In this document: positions 11,801-22,111 of the stretch, in pieces
Numbering within the stretch: the first letter of the stretch is position 1
Layout: each line of letters starts with the position of its first letter
DNA from: Perkinsus olseni
Taxonomy: Eukaryota > Perkinsozoa > Perkinsida
Direction: 5' to 3'
DNA length: 25,115 nucleotides
Assembly (NCBI GenBank): GCA_013115125.1
Contig: JABANN010000499.1
Location: forward strand, 1 to 25,115
The notes under the pieces: generated by a model
The model's input: the letters and a program-made list of their open reading frames with translations, nothing else
The model's database searches: none
What the model was told of the DNA's origin: nothing
Translations under genes and position numbers: made by a program

Positions 11801-12766
11801 CTGTAGAATCACGTGTACGGTGTTCCACTCGGGTATGGACGACTTGAGAGTGCTTTCCTCGCGAAGGAATGGACGCTCGGGGATGAGGGTCGGATTACGC
11901 GGGCTCGATAGTATGAGTTGAAGAATCAGCTCGTAAGTTTCGTAGACTATCCAAGTGTGTGAAAGAAGTTATGCCGCGAAATGAGCGAGTCGTTTGTTGC
12001 ACGGAACGACGAGATTTTCTGCTCACCCACGATTTCTCCAATACTCTTCTTTCCAGGAGGGGTTGGAGTGCGAGGGTGGCGAGGCCGTTCTGTGGAGTGG
12101 TGGGATGGGCGCCAGCCTGTCTGGCCGGGGCTTCATCGCCAAGCACGCATTCCTCGACAATACTGACGCTCTCAAAGTCACCCACACCGGGGTGATAGTG
12201 TAGTCGCGCAATTGAGGGGGCCTTACGGTGGCCTTAGACGAATGGCCCGAGACGTAGTCTTCGGTACCTTGCAGGCTGGCATAGAGTTAGACGGTCGAGC
12301 TGTCCATACCCACGCCGCTACTCCAGGGCCTGGAGCTGGGCAACCGTACTGGGGTCGAGGAAAGTACGGTACGGAGTACGTTCCAAACTGTCAACTTAGT
12401 ACGGGTACGGAGAATTAGTACGTATTAAAAATATTGAATAACGCATACGTGTATTGAAGTACGGTACTTGGGAGCCCCTGGGACGAGTAGTACGGGTACG
12501 GAGCCGTACTCGTACCCGTACCGTACTTCGTACTAGACCGTACCCGTACTGTCGCCCACCTCTACTCCAGGCACTCGCTATTCTGGACGGAGTTCTTCTT
12601 TCATGGATGCCCCCACGGTGGCTTCCTACTCCTAGATTTCGATGATAGAGGCAAGATGATGACGGGAGAGTTCTTCAAAGGAGATGGACGGAGTCTTCAT
12701 AAATTAACACCGATCCCCTCCCGCCATGCTTCCAAGCTACCGCTGTACACTTCCTGCTTGCGTTAG
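8860..12766 (+). CDS. Tartrate-resistant (purple) acid phosphatase-like metallophosphatase
   Basis: Nine exons: 8860-8970, 9272-9320, 9404-9451, 9494-9659, 9706-9898, 9946-10052, 10122-10235, 11611-11691 and 12571-12766. They total about 354 residues with phases that all agree. All five metallophosphatase signatures are present in order: [13 protein letters not shown] (the Tyr is the Fe(III) ligand in purple acid phosphatases), GNHDH, VVGHYP and SGHDHVHQ. The AEHGPTYRL and C-terminal [10 protein letters not shown] segments are typical of the TRAP (ACP5-like) branch rather than the plant type. It hydrolyses phosphate monoesters at a dinuclear metal site. The N-terminus is hydrophobic, implying secretion. 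The open frame continues upstream of the chosen Met with a better signal-peptide core at 8830-8890 but no ATG, so the first exon may be incomplete. Two introns are hugely enlarged by transposons. Confidence 0.9.
10061..10080 (+). repeat. CTG/GCT microsatellite in a phosphatase intron
   Basis: Six to seven GCT units lie within intron 10053-10121, just after its 5' splice site. A similar short CAG/CAC-rich tract occurs at 4283-4306 in an LRR-gene intron. No function is suggested. Confidence 0.8.
10242..11565 (+). mobile_element. Decayed PIF/Harbinger DNA transposon
   Basis: The termini start CGGGTCGTTCAA and, on the complementary right end, CGGTCGTTTAA. A TGA triplet is duplicated at 10239-10241 and 11566-11568, matching the 3-bp target duplications of PIF/Harbinger. 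The internal frame to 11119 resembles the Harbinger DDE_Tnp_4 transposase: an [12 protein letters not shown] block, a [17 protein letters not shown] block and then, in another frame near 11150-11230, the terminal [12 protein letters not shown] block carrying the catalytic Glu. Expected Asp residues in the first two blocks are missing and the frame is interrupted, so it cannot be autonomous. Both ends carry many GGTTCTGGAACC-type palindromic subterminal repeats. It sits inside a phosphatase intron of otherwise about 48 nt. Confidence 0.85.
12328..12561. mobile_element. GTACGG-rich foldback MITE flanked by a 10-bp direct repeat
   Basis: The segment is dominated by GTACGG/CCGTAC units in both orientations. 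Its imperfect inverted ends read AGCTGGGCAACCGTAC on the left and AGGTGGGCGACAGTAC on the complementary right end. It is flanked by the direct repeat CTACTCCAGG at 12318-12327 and 12562-12571, which I take as a probable target-site duplication. The duplicated sequence contains the CAG of the phosphatase gene's last 3' splice site. The superfamily is not clear. It could also be a locally expanded palindromic repeat. Confidence 0.5.
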
Positions 12767-12903
12767 AGAATTTTGTGGCGAGTGACGATCTTCCATACCT
12801 TTTCCCACCATTCTATCGGAATGCTTCGGTAATAGCGGGAACTTGTCGTCCTCGATTGCCCTTCATTTTCTACCCTGTTTTGCACAGTTGTCTTTCTCAA
12901 TTC

Positions 12904-14685
12904 ATGCCACCATTCTTATGTCCCCTCTTCCTTCTTCTATCAGCGTTCGTGGCTCTCTGCAGTGCTGGTGAGAAAGTCAACCCTTTTCGAGTATTTGGGT
13001 GAGCTCTCATCACCACCAACAGCTCCGCACCCGAGACCCTTTAGGTACCTTCCGGAGTACCGCCTGTCGGATGATATCGACTTCGATGGTATCTTTTCTA
13101 GCGGCGTGACCGATCTCATATTCTTCAGCGTGGAGGTTGGATACCTCGGCATCATTGAGCAGAAACAGCGCCTGCCAAATCCCACCATTCTTGAGAAGGC
13201 CCGAGCGGCAGCGGACGCCCACGGTGGTCGGCTGATGGTCAGTATTGGTGGAGCTGGGAGGAGCCAAGGGTTTGCGGACATGGTCGCGCACAATGGGGAT
13301 GTGCGGAGGTTCCTTGGACAGCTGGATGATATGTTTAATAAATACCAACTTGATGGTGTGGACTTCAACTGGGAGTATCCCCGAAGCGGAACTGAATGGA
13401 ATAATTTTAAGCAGATGTTGCGATGGGTCAAGTTCAAGTTGAGGAAGAGAAGTCAGCCAGCTACTATTACTCTAGCGTAAGCTTGGGTTAAGAGAATACC
13501 GAGAGAATGAACTACTCTGAGTTTTCGGGAGTTTATGAATTGGAAAAAATATTCACTTGTGTTTCACTTAAAACCCGAGTGTTCGATTGGGAATCCAAGG
13601 GATTGATTGGGAACATTCATCAGAGTTCATAGCCTAGTATGGGCCTTGAGAGGCTCCTCCTGATGCTGGCCATATGTGCCGATATTACGATTAGGTTGAC
13701 GCTGTGGCGGTAGCATAAACTGTCCTATGGAATGACGTCCCACGACTTTCCCTTCGAGTGTTTGTATCATCATCATCATCAGATACCACCCTGATGGCGT
13801 TCAGGAGGAGATGATTAGCAAGTACAGGTTCAGCAAGCAGTGCGACTACTTCCTGGCGATGACTTATGAGCATGCCGAGGGGCGAGGTGTAGATAGCGTT
13901 AGGGCTGCTGTTGGTGCATGGCGGCAAAGAGGCTTGGATGAGCGGAAACAAGCGTTAGGGGTGAGGAGCGACGCGGCTTTGGTGATAGCGAAGCGCTGAC
14001 GGTCAGCGAGGGAGAGGGGAGGGAGAGGGGAGGGAGAGGGGAGGGGGAAGAAATTTCATTGCATTCGATCGATGGTCTTGGACTGGCTTTGCCATCCTGG
14101 CGGTCGTGATTTCTATGAGTAATCAGCATCAACCTTAGATACCATTCTATGGTAGAGACAGGCAGACTGGAGAGCCTCAAACGTATGCGGAGATCTCCGC
14201 CGTATCCAATCCACATCAGCAGTTCATCTATGATTCACCGGAGGAGGTTGAAGCGAGGACGAGATACGCGAAGGACGAAGGCCTGGGGGGCGTCATGATC
14301 TGGGAACTCGGTAAGTGAGGGATGCTGATACAAATACGCCTCGGCTGGGAGTGTAACATGATGAGGTAGTTTGATCAATGCCAAGGCCCGTTACCACGTT
14401 CGGGACCATCTGTCTCGATGGGGACAGTTGCAATTTTCCATCTCTCGTGCGCTTACTTGGACTTGCTCTCTGGCAAGACCTTCTTTAAGAAATACCATAC
14501 GAGTGGGAGTCTCTTCCAAGAGATGACACAGTATCGTGCCAGGCCAAGATCTTCCCCCGTCCAACGGCAGCTCTCTTCTGTCCGCTATCAGCAGGGTTGT
14601 GTCACCATCATCAGCCACTCCCGGGCCGGAGAAGGCTTTCGACGAAGACGAAAGGACAGAGCATAAGAAAGAGGAAGAACTATGA
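12904..14685 (+). CDS. GH18 chitinase-like secreted protein
   Basis: Five exons: 12904-12967, 13023-13476, 13783-13960, 14139-14310 and 14543-14685, with agreeing phases and about 336 residues. Residues 1-22 form a clear signal peptide (MPPFLCPLFLLLSAFVALCS). GH18 landmarks follow: SIGGAG (SxGG, beta-3), LDGVDFNWEYP (the DxxDxDxE active-site strand), LAMTYEHAEG, LGIPFYGR, and VMIWELGQDLP near the end. GH18 enzymes cleave beta-1,4 GlcNAc polymers by substrate-assisted catalysis. The catalytic Glu is present, but the last Asp of the motif is Asn, so activity may be altered. The short acidic/Lys-rich tail ends KKEEEL. There is no chitin-binding domain. It starts 137 bp after the phosphatase stop on the same strand. 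Confidence 0.9.
14010..14047 (+). repeat. G-rich 11-bp tandem repeat
   Basis: About three copies of a GGGAGAGGGGA unit end in a run of Gs, within GH18 intron 13961-14138. The spaced G-runs could form a G-quadruplex on the transcribed RNA or the coding strand. It may equally be a simple slippage product. Confidence 0.85.
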
Positions 14686-14835
14686 TATCGAGTTCAAGTG
14701 TTTCTTCCAGTCTGTATCTGTTAAGTTTCGTAAACATCAATTTCCGACAAATTGTGGGACGCCGGTCGCGCGCGCCCTGATGATCGGAAATGGTTTCTCG
14801 TTTTCAAAGTGCATGAAAAGATCGTTTTTGTATCA

Positions 14836-17800
14836 ATGGCTTTTGTACGAACGAAGAAGGGGATTTGGGACGGCATCTACGAACCTTCGGCGAGTGTCCT
14901 CAATGTACTTGGGAAGATAACGGCGGCTCAGACGAAAGGTGAGGAATCTTAGGTTGACGCGAGGATAGTATCTTATAGGTCACAATGCTTCTATAAAAGA
15001 TTTGTCGACGGAGGAATTGGTTGATATTATGGAAGAATCCTTTCTGAGTGTGAGGGAGGAAGGTCCGGTGAAACGACGGACGCTGCGGAATATGGTAGTT
15101 GGGAGGGACTTTCTGGGTGGTGGTCATGTTGTTGCAGAGAGTCCTATCACGGAGTCTTACAGTTGTGTTAAAAGGCTTACGACATTCTCCTTCCACTTCT
15201 ACCCAAGTGTACTCCGACCTTTATGCGGATATGACCCTTGCTGATGGAGTGGTATCTTCTTTATTACTACCATCGTCAGTCTGCTTCATCTAGGATTTAC
15301 TGTCGTATTGGTTATGATGATAGCAAAGCCTTGTTGTAGAGTTCTACCGTTGCTCCTTTTCTCAGCCCAACCCGCCGTATGATTCTGTCATAATGAGCCT
15401 ACCAGTGGAGGGGTACTCGGTATCACCTGGGGATAATCCAGCACCGGAGGTATCCAAGGTCGACGCTGGCATTTGGTAGAGTCGGCGTATCTTTTAGGTT
15501 GGAGAGGATCCTATCCCGACTCTGGCTGGACTTAATGCGCAGAGTCCTTTCATCACGCTGAAGTCCAAACTTGCAGGTGCTCAGACGGGGCGTTTCTCGG
15601 TTGCGTGGAGGATGTCTATTTTGTACGGGTCTCGTGAGATAAGTTTTCGAAGCTTCTTCGCTTTTAGTAAATATTTTTGGATTTTTTTGGATGTTGTTTG
15701 TTGGGGTTAATTATTGAGTTGGTGGGTTTGTGGTATGTTAGATGAGGAGCAACTTTTGTTGATGAATGAAGGAAAAGATGAATTAGAAAATAAAATGAAT
15801 TTCCTAGTCCGTAAGTGGCCAATAGGTTGATAACTTGACCTATTTTGTATCTTCCTAGGGAAGTCGGAAGATTTGTCTCTCTTGGTTGAAGAGGATCCAC
15901 CGGCACAAGGTGGAAAGGACAAGAAGGGAGCGGCTGCCGAGGGGGAAGTGAAAGAAGGGAAGAGTGATGTGGTAGGTGGGCCGCTCGGATCCTTAGGGAC
16001 AATGATGATGATCGTATCATCACTTTGCAGTATCTTGATGTTTTTAGTATGGGGAGTATTGCCTTAGTCATTCTGCAGTAAACAATGGTAGTGGACCACT
16101 ACTAGTGGTCCATGCGTTGTATAACCTGACCTCCTCACTGTCTCCACACTTTCACCTTCATTTATATATTCATCCACCTCATCAGTAGGTGACAGAGGTA
16201 TTAGCATCTGCCGATACTCGCTACTCGTAAGGCATCAGTTTACTGTCAAGTATTAGTAATCTTTTATGATTAGTGATTCTCTAGGTACTGTTTTTCTCTC
16301 GCTGTAGTAGTGCTAGCCCGTACCTTTCCCTCTTCACCGTATTGTCATCATTTGCGGAAGCCTTAATATGAGCCTCGCGAGGTTCCCCTCTCGGCTGTTT
16401 CGGGCGAGTCGTTTGTGAGGGTCGTATTTCTGGGAATGACGGACTTGCTACGTCAGGAGATGGAAGTGCTTCTCCCGAGATTCACGATCACTCTCACGGG
16501 TACACCGAAGAAAGGAAGTCCAGCTGAGGGTCATGAAGGAGAGACGTGATGAGAATTGGGAAAGGAGTGGTATGAGAAGGTTCAGACATCTGTGTATGGT
16601 GTAGTTACGTTGAAGAGGTTGTGGTGGGGGCCAAGCTGTCCGGTAGACTGACGCGTGGTAAGCCGTACGTCAGTGAGGAGGAGCGGGAGAGGTTGGAAGA
16701 GGAAAGGCTCGCTAAGGTAATGATAATTATCGCCGTATTTTGAGCTCGCTCGCGTTTCGCTCGCCCGTATATCAAGGAACCTTTTACTGATGTTATTCGT
16801 TTTGTATTTTCCTAGTATGCTACTTGGAGAGGATAACTGTCGTGATTGCTGTTGTTAGGAGAAAGAAGATAAGAAGAACAAGAAAGGGAAGGGGAAGAAA
16901 GGAGCAGCGGCAGTGCCGGAGGAGCCTCCGATGATCAGAGAGTAGTTGCCTCGACGACCTTCGCCGTCACTAAAAAATATCATATTTTTTGAATATGATA
17001 CCATATTAAATGCGGCATATTTGAAATATGTATACCAGAAGCGTTATAGAATGCCCCGGTGATTAGTGAACCCCAAAACGAAGCGAGTTTGGAGAGTTAC
17101 AAATTATGACAAATACTCAGTGGGAGAGCGTTACAGCTTGAATCCGCTGAGGGACCAAAAGACCTGAGTATCCAACATAGCTCAATAACAATGATTATTC
17201 AGTCACAAAGTGTAGGGGGTCGTGTCGAGGGGAGGTGTGCGCAAATTTGAGTGAAATTTGTGGTTGTCTGGCAAGGTACTCGTGGGAGGTTGACAATCGT
17301 GGAGGAGTGGCGATCGATGACGTGATGGAAGATGCTCCTCCTGGGGAGGAGGGAACACCACCGGCTGTCCCTATGACGGACCTCTGGGAGTAGGGTTGGG
17401 AGGGAACGACGCATCGAGTGGCGTGGTTGTGGTGTAAAGAACCAATTCACTTGTGAAAGGTACATGAATTCCTGGGTAGAATTGACCGGGTCCAATCCTG
17501 AATCTTGGGAGATCATTTTTGTGCGGACAAGACCGGTGAAGGAGCTAACGGAGGTGGGGTCTCGGTCGGAGTACGATAGTTGATCTTGATGGATGGCAGA
17601 GTCAAGAGGGTCAGCCTGGTGTGGAAGAGGATGATAGTCAGGAGAAGTGGGAAAGTTGTGGTACGTCCCTTGCTAGGATCACCCTTCCCGGAGTGAGTGT
17701 GAAGTTGGTCAGCTCTTGGGTACGTGATAGGTGTTTTTCGGTCAGGTTTTGGATACCTTGGAAAGAGATGAAGATGACGTGATGGAGGCCTTGGCTGTCC

Positions 17801-20800
17801 TCTGTGGTGTCGACGTGGCGCGACTCCGGCCAATCAGTCTGGGAGTCCGAGAGAATCGATCATTTGTTAACTTCAGGATCTCATCGGATGGGAATTGCCC
17901 TGGTGGGTTGGGAGGTGGACTATCAGATAGTGAGCATATAATAACTGAGAGGAATGGCCAAGTCGTTCGAATGGATTTACTCAACGAAACCGCCAGAATA
18001 ATCTGAACTATAGGCTGTGATCTTGATGCCTCGTGTATGTTTACCATAACCCATACTAAGATTGACGCGTCCGTGTCGTCTATTTTGGAGGGTGAATGAG
18101 GAAGAGTGGTAGAATTAATGGCATGGTATCACTTGTCGATGAGATAACTTTTCTTTGGTGAGAATTAGCCGACAATTTTTTTCATTTTTTTCGCAAATTC
18201 GACGCCCTCTCGAAAAGGAGTCGCGTGACTATCACCAATTAAGTATTTGAAGGTGGTGACGAAAGTGTAGTATTTCTTCAGATAAGTTTTTGAGGAGCAG
18301 TGAGGATTTACTAAGTCGAATGGAGCAAGAGTTGGGAGGAGATCCTATGAAGGAAGGAACTGTGATAGAGTTTTTACGGAAACTGAGGGTAAAGTGGGTG
18401 AGAAATTCCGCGGAATAATTTTCCCATTTGTTTAGTTGACGGATGAAGATGACGAGGATGATACGGATACGCGCCCCTCTGATAATGACGATGAGAGTGA
18501 AACGTCCGGAAGCCCCAAGGGGAGTTTCTACCTGGTACGGCCTCTGCGTTCTGAGGATTAGCGTCACTGCGCCACGAAATTCGAAGCATCCGTCGTTGCC
18601 CTCAGACACGTAAATCGACGTTCACGTTCGAAACTCAGAGTACCTTCCAGCAGGCCGTTGTGGCAGCGGTGGAAGTTAATGACTATTCTCGAGGACGACC
18701 AGTGAGTGTGGAGGGGGTGAGGTCTGGTTGGCTCGTGGTCGCCTGATAGAGTCGCTCCCGGGATTGAGTTCGTGTGAGAGACAATCGGGGAGCGTTCAGT
18801 AGTCCTCACCTGAAATCCCCGGTATTGAGTGAGGGAAGATCTTCGACTCGGGAGAGGCTGTTTGTTGACCACCCGCAAAGTAGTAGTATGATGGTGGTTG
18901 GCAGGTGCTGACTCGCCTCGGCAACCTTGGTGTGGTGGGAGGGGGGATGATGACGTGCCGGGTTGGTCATGGCGTGTCCGTGAGGACCATGGATGAGCTC
19001 AGGAAGGATGTCGAGGAACTGCGTCGTGCGGGGAAGGAAGGAAATCCTGTGTGCGCGAAGTAGGGAGGAATCTTTTGGCTGCGTGGTGCAGCTAGAAGTT
19101 GGTGGTGTTCAGGTATGAGGACATGCGTTGGCGCCGATGTGATTGGTGTGATCGCGAACCCCTCTTTTTCGAGTACCGTTGTATAGGTGAGTAATGCTTT
19201 TCTTGTTGTTGTCTGGGAGAGTTGCGAAAAATGTGGTATATCAATACCGAATCTATCGGGCCGGAGTCTTTGCCCTGTTTATTTTGTGATTGCCCAAGTT
19301 ATATCAGCATTATTACCGTCACTACTATTATCGTCAACCGGTGTTAAGATAAACTCTCTCCCTCAGTCTGCGATGACCATGGTTGGGTATGCGGCCTCTG
19401 TGCAGTCGGCGATCTGGTTGTTTGCCCGATGAAGCATTCGACCTGTCGGGTGCAGACCTGCACGGATGAACAGTAGGCGTATCTTAGGTTGAAGCTAGGG
19501 AGATATGGAGGGGCATCTTGTTGTCAGTTTCATACCATGCGAAGGATGTGGTACAGCAGGGCGGCAAATTAGCATCGAGTGTGCGTTTGGCGGACACTAT
19601 CGACGATGGCTTTGTTCAGACTGCACTGCGAGGTAAGATTCTTATAAATTAACTCACAGTAAACGTGCATGCCTGTTATAAGTTCTATATAGGTTACCTT
19701 TGTTGTACTACCTTCCGTAGGTAGTAATATATTTATTCTTATTATATTAATAAATAAGATGTAACAGTGTAGAATAACTTGAACGACTGTCGGACTGTCG
19801 ACGATGGCTTTGTTCAGACTGCGCTGCACGGTGAGATTCTTGTGAATTGGAGACACCAGCGCCTCACAGTGAAGGATATCTCGCATGCCTTTTATAATTT
19901 GTATATAGCTCAGCATTGTAATGTTACTTTTCGTAGATATTATCGGTATATCTATTTCTATAATAATTATCATCCAAAAAAGCAGCTCACATAGAATAGC
20001 CTTCAACACATGAATGGCTACGAATTGCTCTAGATAAATTCTAAAGACACGTATTAGATTCTGTGTGATTCAGGGAGGTCTACGGACCATTCTTGTCGAG
20101 CGCGGAGCCGTTGTATGGAGGGGGACCTCTGATACCCTCCGCAGGGATAGTACAACATCTCCGAGGTACCTAGGTCAAGTTGCTGAGCAGATCGATCGAT
20201 CGATCGGGCGAGCGCTTCTTGCATGCAGGATTTGGTGGTCCGGCTGCTTTGGCGGAATATAGCTCTTCGGCGTTGCATTGCTTGGGCGTGGGCTTCACCA
20301 TCACCATACGGGATGTAGGGCATGGGGTGGGCGGCTGGTGCTGCGGGCTTGGTTGAACTCAAGGCTTATCGTCGGTCGTAGTGCCCTCGAGGCACATCAG
20401 AACCCCAGGTGGATCTGCTTTGGCACTGAACGGACTCTTGTTCATTTGCCGTCAAGGTGTGGTATCAACCGACTGGCGTATTTCGCTGTCCTCCCCTTTC
20501 GTACGAGTGACAGCGAGGCAAAGAGACTCGAATCCTAGGTGTTGATCAGATGCCCGAATCTTTGTGGTCGGAAGGTAGCCTAAGGAACCCCCGAGTCCGG
20601 GGTCAGACTATCCGATATGAACTGGGTGTGAAGGAGGATCTAATGATGCTGCTGCATGTGTCCTCGAGCCAGCTGTCAATAATAGGGTAGTTCGTGATGG
20701 CTTTGGGGGCGGCCGGAGGGAAGTCGATTCCTCAGGCGAGAGTTTTTGCCGGACCATAATTGTGTCCAGCTGCAGCTGTATCTTCATCGCGGTATGGAGA

Positions 20801-21477
20801 ACATTGAGGTGAATTTTGTGGCGCGCGAGAATGAATCGGGGGATGATCGATTTAGGTCTGCCCATATGCGTTGGTCCACGATTTATCGAGGATGGCTATT
20901 GTGTGGAAGCAGAGGTTGATGAACTCGCAGGGAGAAGGAGAGCAGAAGGAGGAGGATGCTCTCGAGGTTCGGGCGAGTATTCGGGTTGTCAGGTGGGACG
21001 GCTTCATTCAGGTGGTGGATGGTGAGGAGCAGGCCTCGTCTAAATTTTCTCGAGTGGCTCGGGAGTTGATGAGGGGCTCGAAGGAGCAGCAGCAGGAGAA
21101 GCTGCTAGTGTTGGATAAGCACTTTGCGGTGGGGGACGAGGAGGATGATGAGGAGATCCCGTTGCCTGTGGTGGTACGATGGGGGAGGGGTGCCGGTGTT
21201 GGTCACTGCCGGCGCTGGGATCTCTTATGCGTTCGTCGTTGACGGTCTTCAGGTTGATGAAATTCTGGCGGTGAGTGTACATGATGTACTCGAGTCGGGA
21301 GAGCCGGTAAGGGTTCTGATAAGAGCTGGGACGGGACTGTTTCTTCTCTGATGTAGCTTATGGAGAGCGGGGTAGCGAGCAAGCAGCCTGTGAGTGGGCG
21401 AGTGTTCGGAGGGGATGCGAAGGAAGCTATCCGGGAGGACTATTTGCGAGGTAATTCCATCGTCCCTGGCGGCTGAC
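14836..21477 (+). CDS. Uncharacterised protein of about 1,087 residues with a Cys/His-rich zinc-binding core
   Basis: 29 exons: 14836-14938, 15000-15094, 15138-15251, 15366-15458, 15498-15633, 15859-15971, 16457-16545, 16605-16716, 16859-16941, 17276-17389, 17460-17553, 17600-17707, 17746-17929, 18282-18388, 18436-18534, 18606-18701, 18905-19050, 19113-19186, 19220-19297, 19367-19472, 19528-19632, 20074-20165, 20229-20351, 20382-20456, 20540-20686, 20736-20855, 20891-21173, 21253-21306 and 21357-21477. Their sum is divisible by three. The first half has acidic and Lys-rich linkers (GGKDKKGAAAEGE, KNKKGKGKK, DEDDEDDTD). Residues about 630-750 hold clustered CxxC pairs (CDWC, CLFC, CGLC, CEGCG, CSDC) with interspersed His, suggesting RING/PHD/ZZ-like zinc sites. 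No enzyme motif, signal peptide or membrane segment is seen. The start is uncertain, because the frame stays open up to 14752. Nuclear or ubiquitin-related roles are only guesses. Confidence 0.65.
16092..16112. repeat. Perfect 10-bp-arm palindrome in an intron
   Basis: Arms TGGACCACTA and TAGTGGTCCA are separated by one base, inside the 485-nt intron 15972-16456, which is the largest of that gene. It may be the centre of a decayed foldback element, but no wider inverted ends were found. Confidence 0.7.
16978..17000. repeat. AT-rich hairpin pair in an intron
   Basis: Arms TATCATATT and AATATGATA enclose a five-base loop. A second small palindrome (ATATTT, G, AAATAT) lies about 25 bases on. 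Both are in the 334-nt intron 16942-17275. They resemble the ends or centre of a small AT-rich foldback element. Confidence 0.55.
19594..19908 (+). repeat. Diverged tandem duplication of an exon end and its intron
   Basis: Copy 1 (19594-19692) and copy 2 (19792-19908) share a block that includes CGACGATGGCTTTGTTCAGA, then a 5' splice site (GTAAGATTC in copy 1, GTGAGATTC in copy 2), then weaker similarity through a TATATAG end. Copy 1 is the 3' part of the zinc-rich exon 19528-19632. Copy 2 is in the following intron and preserves the same reading frame up to its own donor site. Confidence 0.75.
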
Positions 21478-22111
21478 GGGAGTTTGACGTTGTAGTAGTT
21501 GTGGCAGTACGTCTCTTCTGTGCAATTGTTTGAAATGGGTCAAACGTCGCCGTTCTCGGTTGCTGGACAATAGTGGGCGTTGGGACAGCTAAGGTCGAGG
21601 GGCAACGGCGTCTGTGCATTGACGAGGTGCCCCTCTCCCGACGCCCACTGCCCATGGCGATGCAAGTCGCTCTCAATAAATTGTGCATTACAATAATTAA
21701 TCGAAATTCACTTGATTCAGTTTAGATTACGTGATCGAATTAGCTTGTGATCTCTCGTTGAGGAGTGTGCTGGTGTGTGAACCATGAAGATGGTGGTGTG
21801 TGAACCTGCTCAGGATGCATCTCGTGGTTATCCCAAATGAAGGGACTGGAATCTCGACGGAACTCGTCGGTGAGGGCATCATCAGTCGACATTGGTCGAG
21901 AGATGCTGGCTATGTTACTGGGAGAAGGGCAGGAAGATTCGAAAGAGTAGTATTTAGGGAAATACAAGTGTGTGCAAGAGAGCAAGATTCACTGCTGTTC
22001 CCATGGGTTCATTATCATCGTGTTGTTGTTACGATAGCGACCTTGTTGTGTTGTAGCTGTTGTTAATAATGGGCTTCGATGACTTGGATCTCAGCGGGAA
22101 TTTATAATCTC
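21478..22111. other. Intergenic region between the zinc-rich gene and NASP
   Basis: No gene is supported. The open frames on both strands lack matching splice sites and family signals. The region holds the nested hairpin at 21572-21649 and an AT-rich stretch near 21670-21740 that could include polyadenylation signals (AATAAA at 21675). The TTGTAG just before 22060 could act as a splice or trans-splice acceptor for the NASP transcript. Confidence 0.5.
21572..21649. repeat. Nested long hairpin
   Basis: The outer arms are 14 bases with 13 pairing (AGTGGGCGTTGGGA with TCCCGACGCCCACT). The inner arms are eight bases and pair perfectly (GAGGGGCA with TGCCCCTC). On the right side the inner and outer arms are contiguous. 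The whole could fold as one 78-nt stem-loop. It may be a MITE, a structured non-coding RNA, or a fold in the 3' region of the upstream transcript. Confidence 0.7.

Noticed and set aside
14366-14526. Alternative last exon of the GH18 gene
   Set aside because: It fits by phase, but the exon at 14543-14685 also fits and restores the family's GQDLP ending, so I chose that one.
19779-19994. Plus-strand open frame over the duplicated exon
   Set aside because: The frame differs from the zinc-rich frame confirmed by splice phase, and most of it is AT-rich intron.
21740-21985. Minus-strand 81-residue frame in the intergenic region
   Set aside because: It is low-complexity Ser/Pro/His content without splice context or recognisable motif.
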